Below are positions 1 to 11,769 of a stretch of 64,000 bases of DNA, piece after piece. The translations under genes and the position numbers were made by a program. The stretch is taken from contig OZ234502.1 of the NCBI GenBank assembly GCA_965153455.1, forward strand, positions 3,947,267 through 4,011,266, written 5' to 3'. This DNA comes from Sphagnum compactum (lineage: Eukaryota > Bryophyta > Sphagnopsida > Sphagnales). Each line of letters begins with the position of its first letter. Within the stretch, counting starts at the first letter, position 1. The notes under the pieces were generated by a model. It was given only the letters and a program-made list of their open reading frames with translations, was not told the DNA's origin and did not search any database.

Positions 1-479
1 AGCATCTATCTCTTTTAATCCAAACACCAGTGACCATCTTGGTTCAATATCCTCCTTTATTCCCACCCCACTTGCATTAAAATAGGCTTGGGTTTTGTCA
101 TTGGATGTATTCGAGTCTTTTCATTTAAGCTTTCGTCATCTTCGATTGTACAACTACATCCCTACCATTGTACGACATGATGTACAAATGGCATTTTGTT
201 TTCCATTGGATAAACTAACATGAGACCCTTATAATGTGGAAGCTTGGCATTTGTTCCTCTTGTTACCCCAAGGTATTTTGTTTTTCCTTTTTGTGGCAGG
301 GCAATAAGACATAGGGAAACACAAGTTTGACTCAAATGTTTTTTAGTAGGTGATTAGGAAAACCTACAAGAGGAGTTCTTTTTGCAAGCCCAAGCTTTGG
401 TGGCAAGTCCAAGCTCAATGTCTTTTCCCCAACATGATCCTCTAATTCATAAACGTTAATTCTACAATTTAGTTTTCAA
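1..479. other. No gene seen; AT-rich flank of a retroelement relic
   Basis: No open frame with recognisable protein content and no RNA gene was found here. Short plus-strand stretches may be the even more decayed 5' part of the reverse-transcriptase relic that becomes readable from about 480, but stops and frame changes are too dense to call. Confidence 0.4.
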
Positions 480-2770
480 AAATGCAAGGGAATACTTTCA
501 AGCAATTTGTGTTTTGGCACCAATTTCCCTTGCACCCACATCTTTTAACACCGCCTTAGCTCTCACCGCACTACACCTTAAATCAAATGAATGGATACTT
601 TGTGTTTTTCCTTAAAAACTATGAGCTCTATACGAAAACCTTGAATTTTCTTTTGATTCCTTCAAGCTAGCTTTCCAACACATGTTGCATTTATCGGTAA
701 GTGGTCCATTTTAAGATGGTTTTTGAACACCTTTGGGATTGTTTTCACTTAGAAAATTTAGTGAATGGATTCTTTCAGTTGTTTCAACTTTGTTTTCATA
801 TCACACAGGGTCACGTTCCACCTCGAGTTGCACATGTCTTTGGAGCGGCCCGCTTCTTAGCCATGACCAAACTTTTAGGTGGAATTCGTTTTATTACAAT
901 GGGGGAAGCATTGTATCGGTTCACAACTCACATTTTATGTTTTCAATTCTAGGATTTGTCACCATAATGTGTTTTATAGTCACCATAATCATGAAGGGGA
1001 TGTCATAGTCATCCTATTTGCCATGGGAACCCATCAAGGTGATCCCTTAGGAAGGGCACTATTCACTTTAACCCATTTTAAGGCATTATGTTCTATAATT
1101 AATCATTTCCTTTCTTGTTTATTTCCATCCATTATGGATGACACTCACATCATCTAGGTCCCTCTTCAATTGTATCATTTGCACATGAACATTTATAAAT
1201 CGAACTTCGTGCAATAAGTCTTTATATCCAACCTCAGAAATGTGTAGCATGGTCACCTTTTAACCTATCGCTTAACTTCCACACCCCATCTTAGTTTATC
1301 ACCCCATCAAAAGGAATTAGAATCTTGGGGATTCCATTGGGCACTTCATCATTCACATCATCCTTCATCAAAGGTGCATTGCTAAAAGATGTTCAACATG
1401 TGGACCTTTTCCCTAAAATGGGTGATGTTTAAGTAGCCTTTGGAATTTTAACTCATTGTTTCGTGCAATGGCCATCATATCTCTTACGATGCACACCTCC
1501 CTGTCCACCTTCATTTAGTCTTTTATTTCTTTTGATTCATCCCTCCTTCAAATGTTTGGATGCCTTTTGGTCTAGGATCTTTTGATAGCTTAGAAGGAAT
1601 TTTAGCTCGTAAACAAAATTTTCTTTTAATATTTTTCAATGGCATTGGGTTCATACCAATAGCTACCACTGGCCCTATAGCTTATTTAGGGCATTTGTAA
1701 TTTCAATCATAACTATTAGGTTTATGGTTGATCAACATCCTTTCCTTTCTGAAGCTTTAATACGAGTCAACAACACTTTCTTTTTCTAACAACACTTCAA
1801 AGCAGCATGTGATTTTTTATCACCCCTAATTCACTTGTGTTTTCCTTCGTTTGAACAACTCATTGGGCAACAAATGGTTTGATTTCAAGATTCCATCTCA
1901 AAGTGTTTGCACCATCATATCTTTTCTAACATGTTTTTCGATAGGATATCTAAAGCCCATTGTGTTCCAATTTTATCATGATCTGGCTTAAGGACAAATG
2001 TTTTGCTTACAGTTCAACCAGTCTTCCTAACCTTTTGATTATCTCCCTAGTTTTTTCCACATTGCTTTGAACACGACTTGGATACCCCACCCCTTAATTG
2101 CAAGTATCTTTTAATGTGTGTTCACACATCCCATCAACCTTATGGGTATCCACCTTTTAAATTGTGCTCATGGCAACGAGTGCACAAGAATTCATGATGT
2201 AATTCACGACACCTTTGTTACCTTTGTGCAGGATGTTGGCTTCCACGTGAGACGAAAACAATTACATTTGATTATTTCAACCACGTTCAACTCCTTTTGT
2301 TGATGAGTCGACATTGTGCTCATCAAAGATGGCATTCGCACCTTAGCTAATGTTTTCATTGGAAACTCAACACAAAACAAATTTACTTTGCTGATCTTGC
2401 GCAACTTAAGGATTTGTTACCTCTAATGCGACTTAAACCAAAGAAAGGAATTATTGCGACCAACACCTTACTAATCAATCCCTCCCTTTAGCAATTGAAG
2501 TATTTAGGTTTATAGACAAACACGTTAATATATTTTTACACAATTGTGCCAATTTGCCATTTGGAACTTGAAAGGGTTAAAAAGCCTTCATCTTTCTATC
2601 TTCGTTACTTTTCTTTGTCAAAAAAATTTAATCACATTGCAAAAGATGCAAGCATCTTCCATTTTAAGTCGAATAGTAGCTGTCGGCCTAGCTACTTTCT
2701 GGCTCCCACCCCTTCAAGACACACCTCCCATCATCACAGCCAACCTATTGCAAGCAATCAATTTTTGACA
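480..2770 (+). mobile_element. Decayed non-LTR-type reverse transcriptase relic
   Basis: Plus-strand translation in changing frames gives pieces that look like one long reverse-transcriptase polyprotein. About 790-955 resembles the block holding LGGIRFITMGEALYR, where intact relatives have GGxRPIxxGE. About 1018-1155 carries HQGDPLG followed by FPSIMDDTHII, an altered QGDPLG...ADDTHI pair in which the catalytic box reads MDD. About 1295-1480 has KGIRILGIPLGT and WPSYLLRC. About 2145-2290 carries IHLLNCAHGNECTRIHD. About 2540-2770 carries MQASSILSRIVAVGLATFW and a C-terminal tail. Several stops (for example in 1230-1480 and 2380-2510) and at least three frameshifts separate the pieces, so it cannot be expressed. 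Many differences look like CG-to-TG/CA decay (His or Cys where Arg is expected), as in old methylated transposons. The assignment rests on motif recognition; the exact clade is not certain. Confidence 0.7.
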
Positions 2771-3706
2771 TGGAGAAATATGGCCGACCTGTTACACATG
2801 GTCAATTTTTGACATGAAGAGATTTTGACATCTAGAATGAGCTAACTTGACATCCTCTAAATTCTCCCTTTTCCTTTTCTTATTCCTTTGTACATTTTCC
2901 AAATCTACAATGTGTTTATAAATAAAGTTTTGCAGGGTTGCATCATTAATCCTAGGCTACCTATGCTTTTTAAATCAAGAAAAGGCTCTTAGAGGTCGGC
3001 CATTTTTGTATTCAGTTCCCCTATCCTAACGCTTTTGTAACTAATTAATAATAACAGACTTCTTAGGTGCCCTTTAGGAGACCACGGATTTTGCAAGCTT
3101 TCACATAACGCGTTCTGTTCACTTTTCTCACAACCAAAGTATAAGCGTGGGCCTTTCTCCATAAGAGTTTAACACAATCACAACAGCGCACTCCCGTCAC
3201 AATTTACACGGGTTGTTATCATTACAGATTCACAAGCACACACACATACAACCAAGGGAGCACAAAGACGCTCTCATCCGCAACTTAGAAAGCCATTGGA
3301 AACATAGAAGTGCGCACGGATTCTCCACTCAATCACAACCTTATGAAGTGTTGCATCTACTAAATTTCTCCCTTAACACTACGCACCAAACGATCGTGGG
3401 ATCTCTCTATTACTTGTACACCTTTCGGACTCTCCCAGTGCTTTCTTCTGTTTTTTTTTCGCCCTCAAGTAGACATTTCTAAGCTCAAATCTATTTTTAA
3501 AAATTTACACTCTTGGCACGTCCAAGATCGATGCCTGCAGCTTGACTGCTTGAGTTGTTTTTTCTGCCGGTTGTAGGTGTGGCAGTTAGCACTAATGTAG
3601 CCAAAAGGTTGATCAGGAAGTCATTCAAGCAATTTCTTATCGATTTTCACATTACAAACTTGAGTTAAAGGATTGACAACGAGGGGGATCCGCAATCGTG
3701 ACGGAG
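2771..3706. promoter_or_regulatory. Upstream region of the subtilase gene, no clear element
   Basis: This stretch separates the retroelement relic from the subtilase start codon at 3707. It holds a short repeated phrase (aatttttgacatg at about 2759 and 2802). I see no defensible TATA box or other gene; any promoter call is by position only. Confidence 0.3.
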
Positions 3707-6700
3707 ATGGATACTACAGTAGCGGCTAGCTTTCGCATCATCCCACGTGCTTGCAAATTGGGTTTAGTTCTCTTTTCGCTACTGACGATATATGATTTGC
3801 ATCTAGTTGCAGCCTTCGATTATAGAGTTTACACAGTGGTGCTCAAGTAAGTTTTTAAACGCGTGCCACCAAAATAGTTCCTCCCAGATGTTCATTTTTT
3901 GCAGAACATTTCAACGCATTATCGATTGCATGCTTTAACATCCAAACTTGCTGAAGCGAGGGATTTGAAACATGTAGACAACGACTTGTAATAAAGTGTT
4001 CTGACAGTCGAACTTGATCATTTGGACCATGATAGACATTAAATTGAATTCTGATATAAACTGATCCAAGGTATAAGACAAATTGGAGAGGTCAAAAATA
4101 CTAACTTTTTGTTTGGTCCTGTTTGTTGTGACCTACGCAATCTGCACAGTTCATTGAGATTCTAGTTCCAATGCAAGTCCACGACGAATTGTTCACCCTT
4201 GTAATAATTGTTGCTCTTTTTACAGAAACCTGGAGAAGACCCAAGATGTTAATACTCTGCCTGAAATGCACGACCAGTTCCTTGAAATGACGCTGAAACC
4301 TTTAGGACACTATCAAAAATTGTACAGCTACACGCATGCGATAGCTGGCTTTTCTGTGCACATGTCATCTGCACAGGTATGTATGTTTATGCTCATGGAT
4401 TCTACTCTTCTCTCTAGCTATTCTTGATTGCAAAGTATGACTTCAGCAAATTACGACTTTCATGTTCTGATTATATTGAATATTGTTCGCGGACGGACAG
4501 AAAGAAGTGTCTTTATGTTTTGGTTGTCTTGTGTGTTTAGGCGAAGCTACTAAGAACACTACCACAAGTGTTGCAAGTATCCGAGGACAGAAAAGTCAAA
4601 ACGCTAACTACCCATTCCTACAATTACTTGGGACTTCCACAAGGACCGTGGGTTGCATTAGGTGGTGTAAAGAAAGCTGGTGAAGGAGTTGTCATTGGAG
4701 TGATCGATAGTGGAATCTTCCCTGGCCATCCGAGCTTTTACAGCAACACAACAACGCCGTATCTAGCCAAGCCCAACAGTTTCAATGGTTCTTGTGATGT
4801 GTCCAGCTATTTTCCGATAGGAAGTTGCAATGGCAAGCTCCTTGCAGCTCAACATTTCTTCCAAACCGCCATGTTGTTCCATGGAATAAACGCGACAAGT
4901 CCAGGTCGAGACTACGGATCTCCGTTCGATTTGGCCGGCCATGGCACGTAAGGATGTACTATAAATATGTCATGCAGCATGTTGGCGGTGTATTGTCGTC
5001 TGAGTAAAGAGCAAGTGATGTTCAGATCTACTATACAAAATGATGTTAAGATTTATTCAAGTCAAGCTCTGATAAACTTTGTGATACTACCATTGACAGT
5101 CACGTATCAGGGACGTCTGCAGGAAACAATAATGTGTCTGTTTTCTACGAAGGCAGCCTATATGGTTTGGCAAGCGGTATGGCGCCTCGTGCTTGGTTAG
5201 TATGCATGCACTTTCCTCCAACGCAACTTGTCCTTCCTCTCCGGATACTAGACACTGTCATAAAATGTATACACATAAGTCTAAATTGTTTGAAAAAGAA
5301 TTTGTCATTGAACTCCGATAGTAGTAATAAATCCTCTAGTTTTAGCGTGTGGGTTAATCGGCTCTGTTGGTAGAAGTTTGCATCTATTGCTGAGCTCGGC
5401 AGACTAGAACAATAGAGGTCTATTTTTTTTCACAAGGACATGTACATAGTTTTTCCTCGTTTATGCCGCATCAATGACGAGCGATTAGTGTCCTTTGTAG
5501 TTGTTTTTAGAGACCAGTTTGATATGGGTTTTGAACTTAATAGGTATTACGTGTTTTTACCAGGATCTCGACCTACAAGGCTCTCGATCAAACAGGAAGA
5601 GGATATTTGTCTGATGTTATTGCAGCCGTGGATAAGGTTTACCACTCTCACGTGATCCTATCTGAATCCAACTTGATTAAGTGGTTATAGATTCACCTTC
5701 AAATGTTTGAAATAGGATCGTGGGTGTGTCTGTGACGTGTTATGTGGCAGATGAACTATTAATTTAGTTCTAAAGAAAGAATTGACAGGAACGAATTGAC
5801 TGTACAGGCAATCCAAGATGGAGTAGACATTCTCAACCTATCATTAGGGGCAGGACCAGTGGTTCAGGGTGAGATCACATTCTTGGACGCCCTCGAATTG
5901 GCATTGTTGGGGGCTGTGAAGCACGGTATCTTCGTGTCCAAGGCCGCAGGCAACGACGGACCTAGTGATGTGACAGTTAGCTCTTTTAGTCCTTGGATCA
6001 TGACCGTGGCAGCATCCATCATTGATCAAAGTATCTGAATCACCTTGTTCTTGGGAACGGTCAATCGATCCTTGGTGTCGGCCAAGATCTGTCTCGTAAG
6101 CAAATCGAAATGAGCCAGCCTAATCTACGAGGAGTCTAGGAAAAACAAAAATTTAACTTGAAGAAAGTCTGAAGAATGATGTCCACGTTTGTGCAATTTA
6201 CCTACAATTGTTTGATATTGACCAAGTAAATCGGCTGACGGGGGTCATTGCAGCTGCAACAACAACAGCAGGTTTGGTGTTTGCTCACGATGTGTTGCTA
6301 AGACCTTCCCCTGGCCTCGATTGTGCTTCAACTGGACTTGATCCAATTGCTGTGGAAGGACAGCTTCTTGTGTGTACATGGGATGGGACCTTATATTCGG
6401 AAATTGATGCAGTCTCCTTAAGTGCGTCCACGGCCCAATCGCTACTAGCAGTTGGTAATGTTCTAATCTATAATTTCAATACGACGACGACTCCTCAAAA
6501 TGTTGTGTACTTTAACGGCTTCCCTGGTCTTAGCATATCGGGTGCAGACACGATTAATGTGAGCATTTGCTTTTCCTTACATCTTGTATGCTCGAAATCG
6601 AGATGATTAATTGAGTTCCACACAAAACATCAGCTCCTATGTTTAAGAGCTATAGTACGAAAGACATGTTAAACATAAATTTTCTTTCATTGCTACAGAG

Positions 6701-8309
6701 TGTAACTGCATATTACAAATCACGAACCACTAAATATACAAATGGAGAGATTATATTTGGCGCATCTGGACAACTTACAGGAGGAATTGCATCCTACAAT
6801 GGCAGTCCACCTGTTGTTTCCGACTTTTCATCACGAGGCCCTGTCATCGACTTTGGTGTTCCTTCTAATTACACCAATTTGCTTCCTCTTTCCGACGTTT
6901 TGAAGCCCAACATCCTGGCGCCTGGTGAGAAAATTTGGGCATCGTGGAGTTCTGTCCAGGGAACTGAAGTACTAAACTTTATAGGTAAACTTCTATTGAG
7001 TCTGTTCTACGACCATGGATGACCAAATTACCATTAGTATAAATCCTAACCTATCGTCGATGAGAATCCCTGCGCCTAGGTCTTATGCTAGATTTGGGGA
7101 TCTTGTGTTGTTGGGTATATCATTGTAGGGCAGCGATTTGCGTACATTAGCGGCACAAGCATGGCAACACCCCACATTGCAGGAAGCGCGGCATTGTTGA
7201 AGCAAATGCATCCGACTTGGAGCCCAACTGCCATCGCTTCGGCATTGCTCACCACTGCATTCTCAACAGACGCCACTGGACAACCTCTCCAAGCAAACGA
7301 CTACACAATAAACAACACCACATTAGAAGTAACATACTTCCGGAGGCCTGCTAACCCATTTGACTTCAGATCCGGCTTTGTGAATGTCACAGCTGCCATG
7401 GATCCTGGACTCATCTTCGACGCAGGCAAGCACTCACTACATTCTCGCCATGTTTACCTCTTCTAGTTGAATGGTCGAACATGGAGGTCTACAACTTTTA
7501 TTCAATTAACTACTAGACCCTTTGCCTTATCCGGTTGCATCCATGGCGTCATCCTTCGCTTCTTCACGAAGCTTCACGAAGAAATAGAATGTTGATACCA
7601 TAGCTGCTAGCAAGTACAACTTGCAATTGGTTTTTTAAACATGTCATGTTCTTGGGTGGCAAGATAGCAGCTCGTTCTTTGTTTCATTCTATTCTGTGGC
7701 GAGCAAAAAGGGTCCAAAGCATTGCAAGATCCAGGTGCATCAATTGAAGTTACAAAGAGTATAATGAATGTGGAGAATGGAGGTCGCATATTCATAAACG
7801 TTACGAAAGTGTGATTCCCCACTCGTTTCAAGAGTTCACAAACTCTAACAAAGCACAAATTTTGTTGCTACGTGATGGATTTCGGTGCAGGATTCACGGA
7901 CTACGTAAACTTCTTATGCTCTGTACCAAGTATCACACCCGAGAATGTCACGGTCACGGGTGGGACATGTCCACAAACTCGTGGGCTTCCTTCCGATCTA
8001 AATGCAGCTTCAATCACCGTCGGGTACTTGATAGGAAGTCGCACTGTTCCAAGAAAGGTGACAAACGTAGGAATGTCAAATGAAACATATTGGTTGAATG
8101 TAACTGAGCCTCTTGGGGTGAACGTGACTGTGGCACCAACTACATTCACCATCGTGCCTGGAAAGACACAACAACTACTGGTGACATTGCAAGCAACCGA
8201 GACCAGTTTATCATTGTCCAACAGCAGCTTCGGTTTGCTTGCTATGACTGGCAACCTTGGACACCTTGTGAAAGTGCCCATTACTGTAGGATACAAATCA
8301 ATAGCATAG
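3707..8309 (+). CDS. Subtilisin-like serine protease (plant SBT family), 10 exons, one frameshift
   Basis: Secreted plant subtilase (peptidase family S8). Exons: 3707-3846, 4226-4376, 4541-4947, 5100-5195, 5564-5636, 5808-6095, 6254-6558, 6699-6984, 7129-7425, 7891-8309. The chosen ATG gives a hydrophobic N-terminal signal peptide (LGLVLFSLLTIYDLHLVAA). An I9 inhibitor prodomain follows (YSYTHAIAGFSVHMS), then the catalytic domain: Asp in VIGVIDSGIFPGHPS, His in GHGTHVSGT, oxyanion Asn in AAGNDGPS, Ser in ISGTSMATPHIAG. The C-terminus is a fibronectin-III-like domain with VTNVG. The exons sum to 2462 nt, exactly one base short of 821 codons. The missing base lies near 6030 in exon 6, where frame-correct sequence ends in DQS and resumes in another frame as LNHLVLGNGQSILG. 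As written the frame stops at a TGA there (6036-6038). All splice phases otherwise agree. Intron 9 (7426-7890) has a GC donor. Either a very young pseudogene or a one-base sequence error. Confidence 0.93.
6026..6040 (+). other. One-base frameshift in subtilase exon 6
   Basis: Upstream codons read to ATT GAT CAA AGT, and the conserved continuation LNHLVLGNG is readable only one frame away. Restoring one base makes the ten-exon sum divisible by three and matches the phase-1 start of exon 7. With the base absent the frame meets TGA at 6036-6038, before the substrate-binding region and the catalytic serine. The cause, mutation or consensus error, cannot be told from this sequence. Confidence 0.85.
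7426..7890 (+). other. GC-AG intron 9 of the subtilase gene
   Basis: The exon 9 end reads GACGCAG followed by gcaagc, and exon 10 starts after ggtgcag. Joining them gives the family motif DAGFTDYVNFLC in phase 1. No GT donor nearby gives this join, so the intron is of the minor GC-AG class, with the usual strong AG/GCAAG context. Confidence 0.8.
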
Positions 8310-10420
8310 AATTTGGGTTGGCATGGTCGACAATGTCAATAGGTTACACACAAAAACATCTACTCTTATAATTATTTGTTCAAGTGTCTAGTCATTGTGA
8401 GTTCCTTTGGGATTGTCACCTACATTATGGACATACTACCTGAGTCACTGCAGGATACCTGCCGGTACATCTTATTGAAGTGGTGGGACTGCTAATGACA
8501 ATTCAATTCTATGTACAATCCAATAGCTTACCGCACAATGACTTCAGGTTGTTGGTGAAGATTGACAAGATTGTCGCCATGGTCCTTGGCCATATGTTTT
8601 GGCAATGTTGTTTCCAAGGAATACGAATGGTTTTTGGCAAGTGGCCCCTAGGGGTTCTTCTCTTCCTTCTTATGAATGCTTATATCTGAAAAAGAAGAGA
8701 AATTCAGAGCCTTATATTATATAGCTTTGACCAATTCCTCACAAGGTAACTTACTGTAAGTTAGGAGTGATCCTTCAGCACATTCACTACACCTATATTC
8801 CGAACGCATTAGTTCCTATGCCTCCTGGTGACGACATATGTCAACTTGGTAGTTGCACTTCCAGTCCACCCACACTCCATTAGCAACAATTCCACAGTTT
8901 GATTACAATATATAGAGCACAATCCATAGTCTAAGACTTTGTTGTTTTACCAGAATGCTTGATATGATCACTTGTTGCTTCCAACAGACAGGATGTGAAA
9001 TGGAGCGGCAATAGTATCGTTCGTATAATGTGCATTAACATCTAATGTGTAAGTGTAAGGACACTTTTTAAAAATAAGTCAGGAATTGGGTGAAGAATTA
9101 ACTTTTTTTTTTGTTTATTTAGTACATGCACATGGGAATGATCTAAACTAGTCATTAAAACAACAAAAGATGAAAATAGTTATCATTTGTGTTCTTAACA
9201 TCAATGGCCCTTTAGGGCTTCATGATCTTGATTTCAAAAATTCATAATTAAATCAAAATTGATTCAATCAATTATCTATAAAAGGTATCAAGTAGGTTGG
9301 CATTTGAAGTATTCTCAAAAATTAACATCCAAGAAAAATTCTCAAAAAATAAATTCATGTGACATTCTTGAAACTTTTTTTTTAATGCATTCATTTTCCA
9401 CATCAAAACATATATTTTTGTAAATATAGTTAGAGTTTTGAATTTTACATGACTTGGGTAACCTTTTGATAAATAATTTGGAATGAAAAGTTTTTTTTAT
9501 GTGAGTCCTATGTTGTCCTAAAGTTGGATGGGTCACAAAAATTTGGGATGTGACATTCCTAGTGGTCCCACCCAAAGATAAGTTTGTTGTGTTATGACAC
9601 CATTCATATTGAGATACCAAAATTTTGTAGAAGATAGGATCGTGGATATACAACAAAAGATTGGTGTATAAAGGTAAAGAAAATAGAAACAAACTAGCTA
9701 CTTAAATACAAACTAGAAAGCCCATAATCAATGGGCAATGACATTGGTCACTTGAAATCAAGGTTGGTGACATGATCAAAGACTCTTTATGTTACAATAC
9801 TCATAGGTATTAATTGATGCATGCATTGAACATGATTTCATGCAAAGATAAATCAGGAAATATTTTTAAATTAATTTAATGGTTATTAATAATTAATCTA
9901 GCAATGATTACCAGATCAAGAAAGGAAAAGTAATTTTTTATATTCCTTCTTACTCCTAACTTATTAATCTAAATTAAGCAAGAATACATTGACTAAATAA
10001 CTATGTGAGAGGATTTGTTCATAAATCAAGCATGGCTATGTCGATCTGGGTAATTTTTCAAACTTGGTAATTCCAAGGGCTTTATGAAAACATCAACTTG
10101 TTGTTGTGCGATTGGAGTGTAGATGATTTTAATCTTGCATGTACCTTTTCTATAATATAGTGATGCTAGATTTTTATGTGCTTTGTTTATGCATGGAAAA
10201 CAAGTTATTCACAAGCTCGATGTTATTCTCATTATCACAATGTAGTTATAATGATTTGTCTTTCAAAAATTGTAATTCTTTCAATAAAGTTTGAAGCCAA
10301 GTACTATTTTAACACCATTTGAAAAAGATTTTGATGCGCTCCCAAGCTCCTTGATAGACTCAAATGTGAGTCTAAGGTGAAAAGAGCGGAAGAGTAAAGA
10401 GTTGGACAAGTGTCCACACT
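8310..10420. other. Intergenic, no gene recognised
   Basis: The first few hundred bases are presumably the subtilase 3' untranslated region and flank. The rest is AT-rich with short random frames on both strands. No RNA gene or recognisable transposon protein was seen. Confidence 0.4.
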
Positions 10421-10705
10421 TTGTTGAATCAAACTTTCAAGATGGATGGGGCAGTAGGTGGCAACAAGCTAATCATGTCATATGAGGCTATTAATATGAT
10501 GTGTTACAAAGTGGGAATTGGACATTACTTCCTAAAGGATGACAAGCATTTTACATATGTGTTTAATCACCTTGTTCTAGCTTTCAAATTTTCTTTGCCC
10601 CCCACCACTCACATGGTTAAAGGGGCTTACGCAACATATGAATTATCCAATGATGCCATTAATGTAATCATGGCTGCAATAGAAGACACCCAATTATTAG
10701 ATTGA
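10421..10705 (+). CDS. Unrecognised 94-codon open frame (doubtful)
   Basis: An uninterrupted frame of 94 codons with mixed composition, containing HYFLKDDKHFTYVFNHLVL and ending AAIEDTQLLD. I do not recognise a family. It lies alone in a repeat-rich desert with no obvious splice partners, so it may be a surviving piece of a transposon protein or a chance frame. Confidence 0.15.
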   Translation: MLNQTFKMDGAVGGNKLIMSYEAINMMCYKVGIGHYFLKDDKHFTYVFNHLVLAFKFSLPPTTHMVKGAYATYELSNDAINVIMAAIEDTQLLD

Positions 10706-11769
10706 ACTTTTTTGTGGCCTTGTATTGGTCATTTGAAAGAATTAGTAGGAGGAGCTCTATCTCAAGTTTTGATTTGGAACTATTTTGTTGCAATGGGATA
10801 TTGATAATGCCATTGGGAAAAAACTAATCTAAAGATCATTTATAGGTTGCAATCCATTGTTGTTGGCTACAAGGATATTACAAGCACAAAAGAAGGCAAG
10901 CATATATAGCCTTGTTTTTTTTCTAATATCTTGAATGTGTTCACATGTGTTAGTTATTTTAACAAATTCAAGGATATATTTCTTCAAAGGTCATTTGGAT
11001 TGAAGATTAATGTTATTAAAGGTGATTAAGGTCTATTATTTCACTTCTTTCATGAAAGTTTGTGTGTTAATTTGCCCAACTCAATAAGACAAGTTCATGT
11101 AGTCTAGTCCATCACACTTACTTGAAGTAAGGCAAAATTGAAAGTTAGTTTAAATTGAGGGAAGTAAAGGGTAGTATGTTGTCAAGTGTTGAAATGAAGG
11201 AATTAATGGTCATTCACTTGGAATTGAAATATGTAAACAATTGATATTTCAAGTTTAGTTGGGTCATCAATTAGTTTTGAGGTTGTGTGTGCATGTGCAA
11301 GCATTTAGGCATTACATTGAAGATCTCTAAAAGTTTTAAAGTGATGTACCTATTTTGATGTAACACATGGATGAAGCTAATATGGTCAAATTTTGGAAAA
11401 GATTAGAGGGTGAAAATCCTTTAAGGTGTACCGCATAGGACGAAAAGGGCCTAGTCTTTAATGTAGTCCTTTTTTACCTTATATTTTGATCCCTATAAAA
11501 AATAATGAATCAAAAGTTGTCAAAAATTTCAGAATGATTATATTTTAGATTATTAAAATTCTAGATTTCATCATAATCATCCATAAATGTGTCTTTACAT
11601 GGTAAAAAAGGACTAAATAAAAAAAATAAAAAAGGGTGATGATGTGACAAGACTTTGGTACATCTTAAAGAATTTGCACCCCAAAAGAAAAATGTTGTTG
11701 CATTTTATGTTTATAACTTTTGGGAATTTGCAAGAAACAAATTAAAATCATTAATATTATGCATGGTTA
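10706..11769. other. Intergenic, nothing recognised
   Basis: AT-rich sequence without supportable coding, RNA or repeat features. It ends where the diverged tandem repeat begins. Confidence 0.4.

Noticed and set aside
7901-8296. 131-codon minus-strand ORF
   Set aside because: Shadow of subtilase exon 10 on the plus strand.
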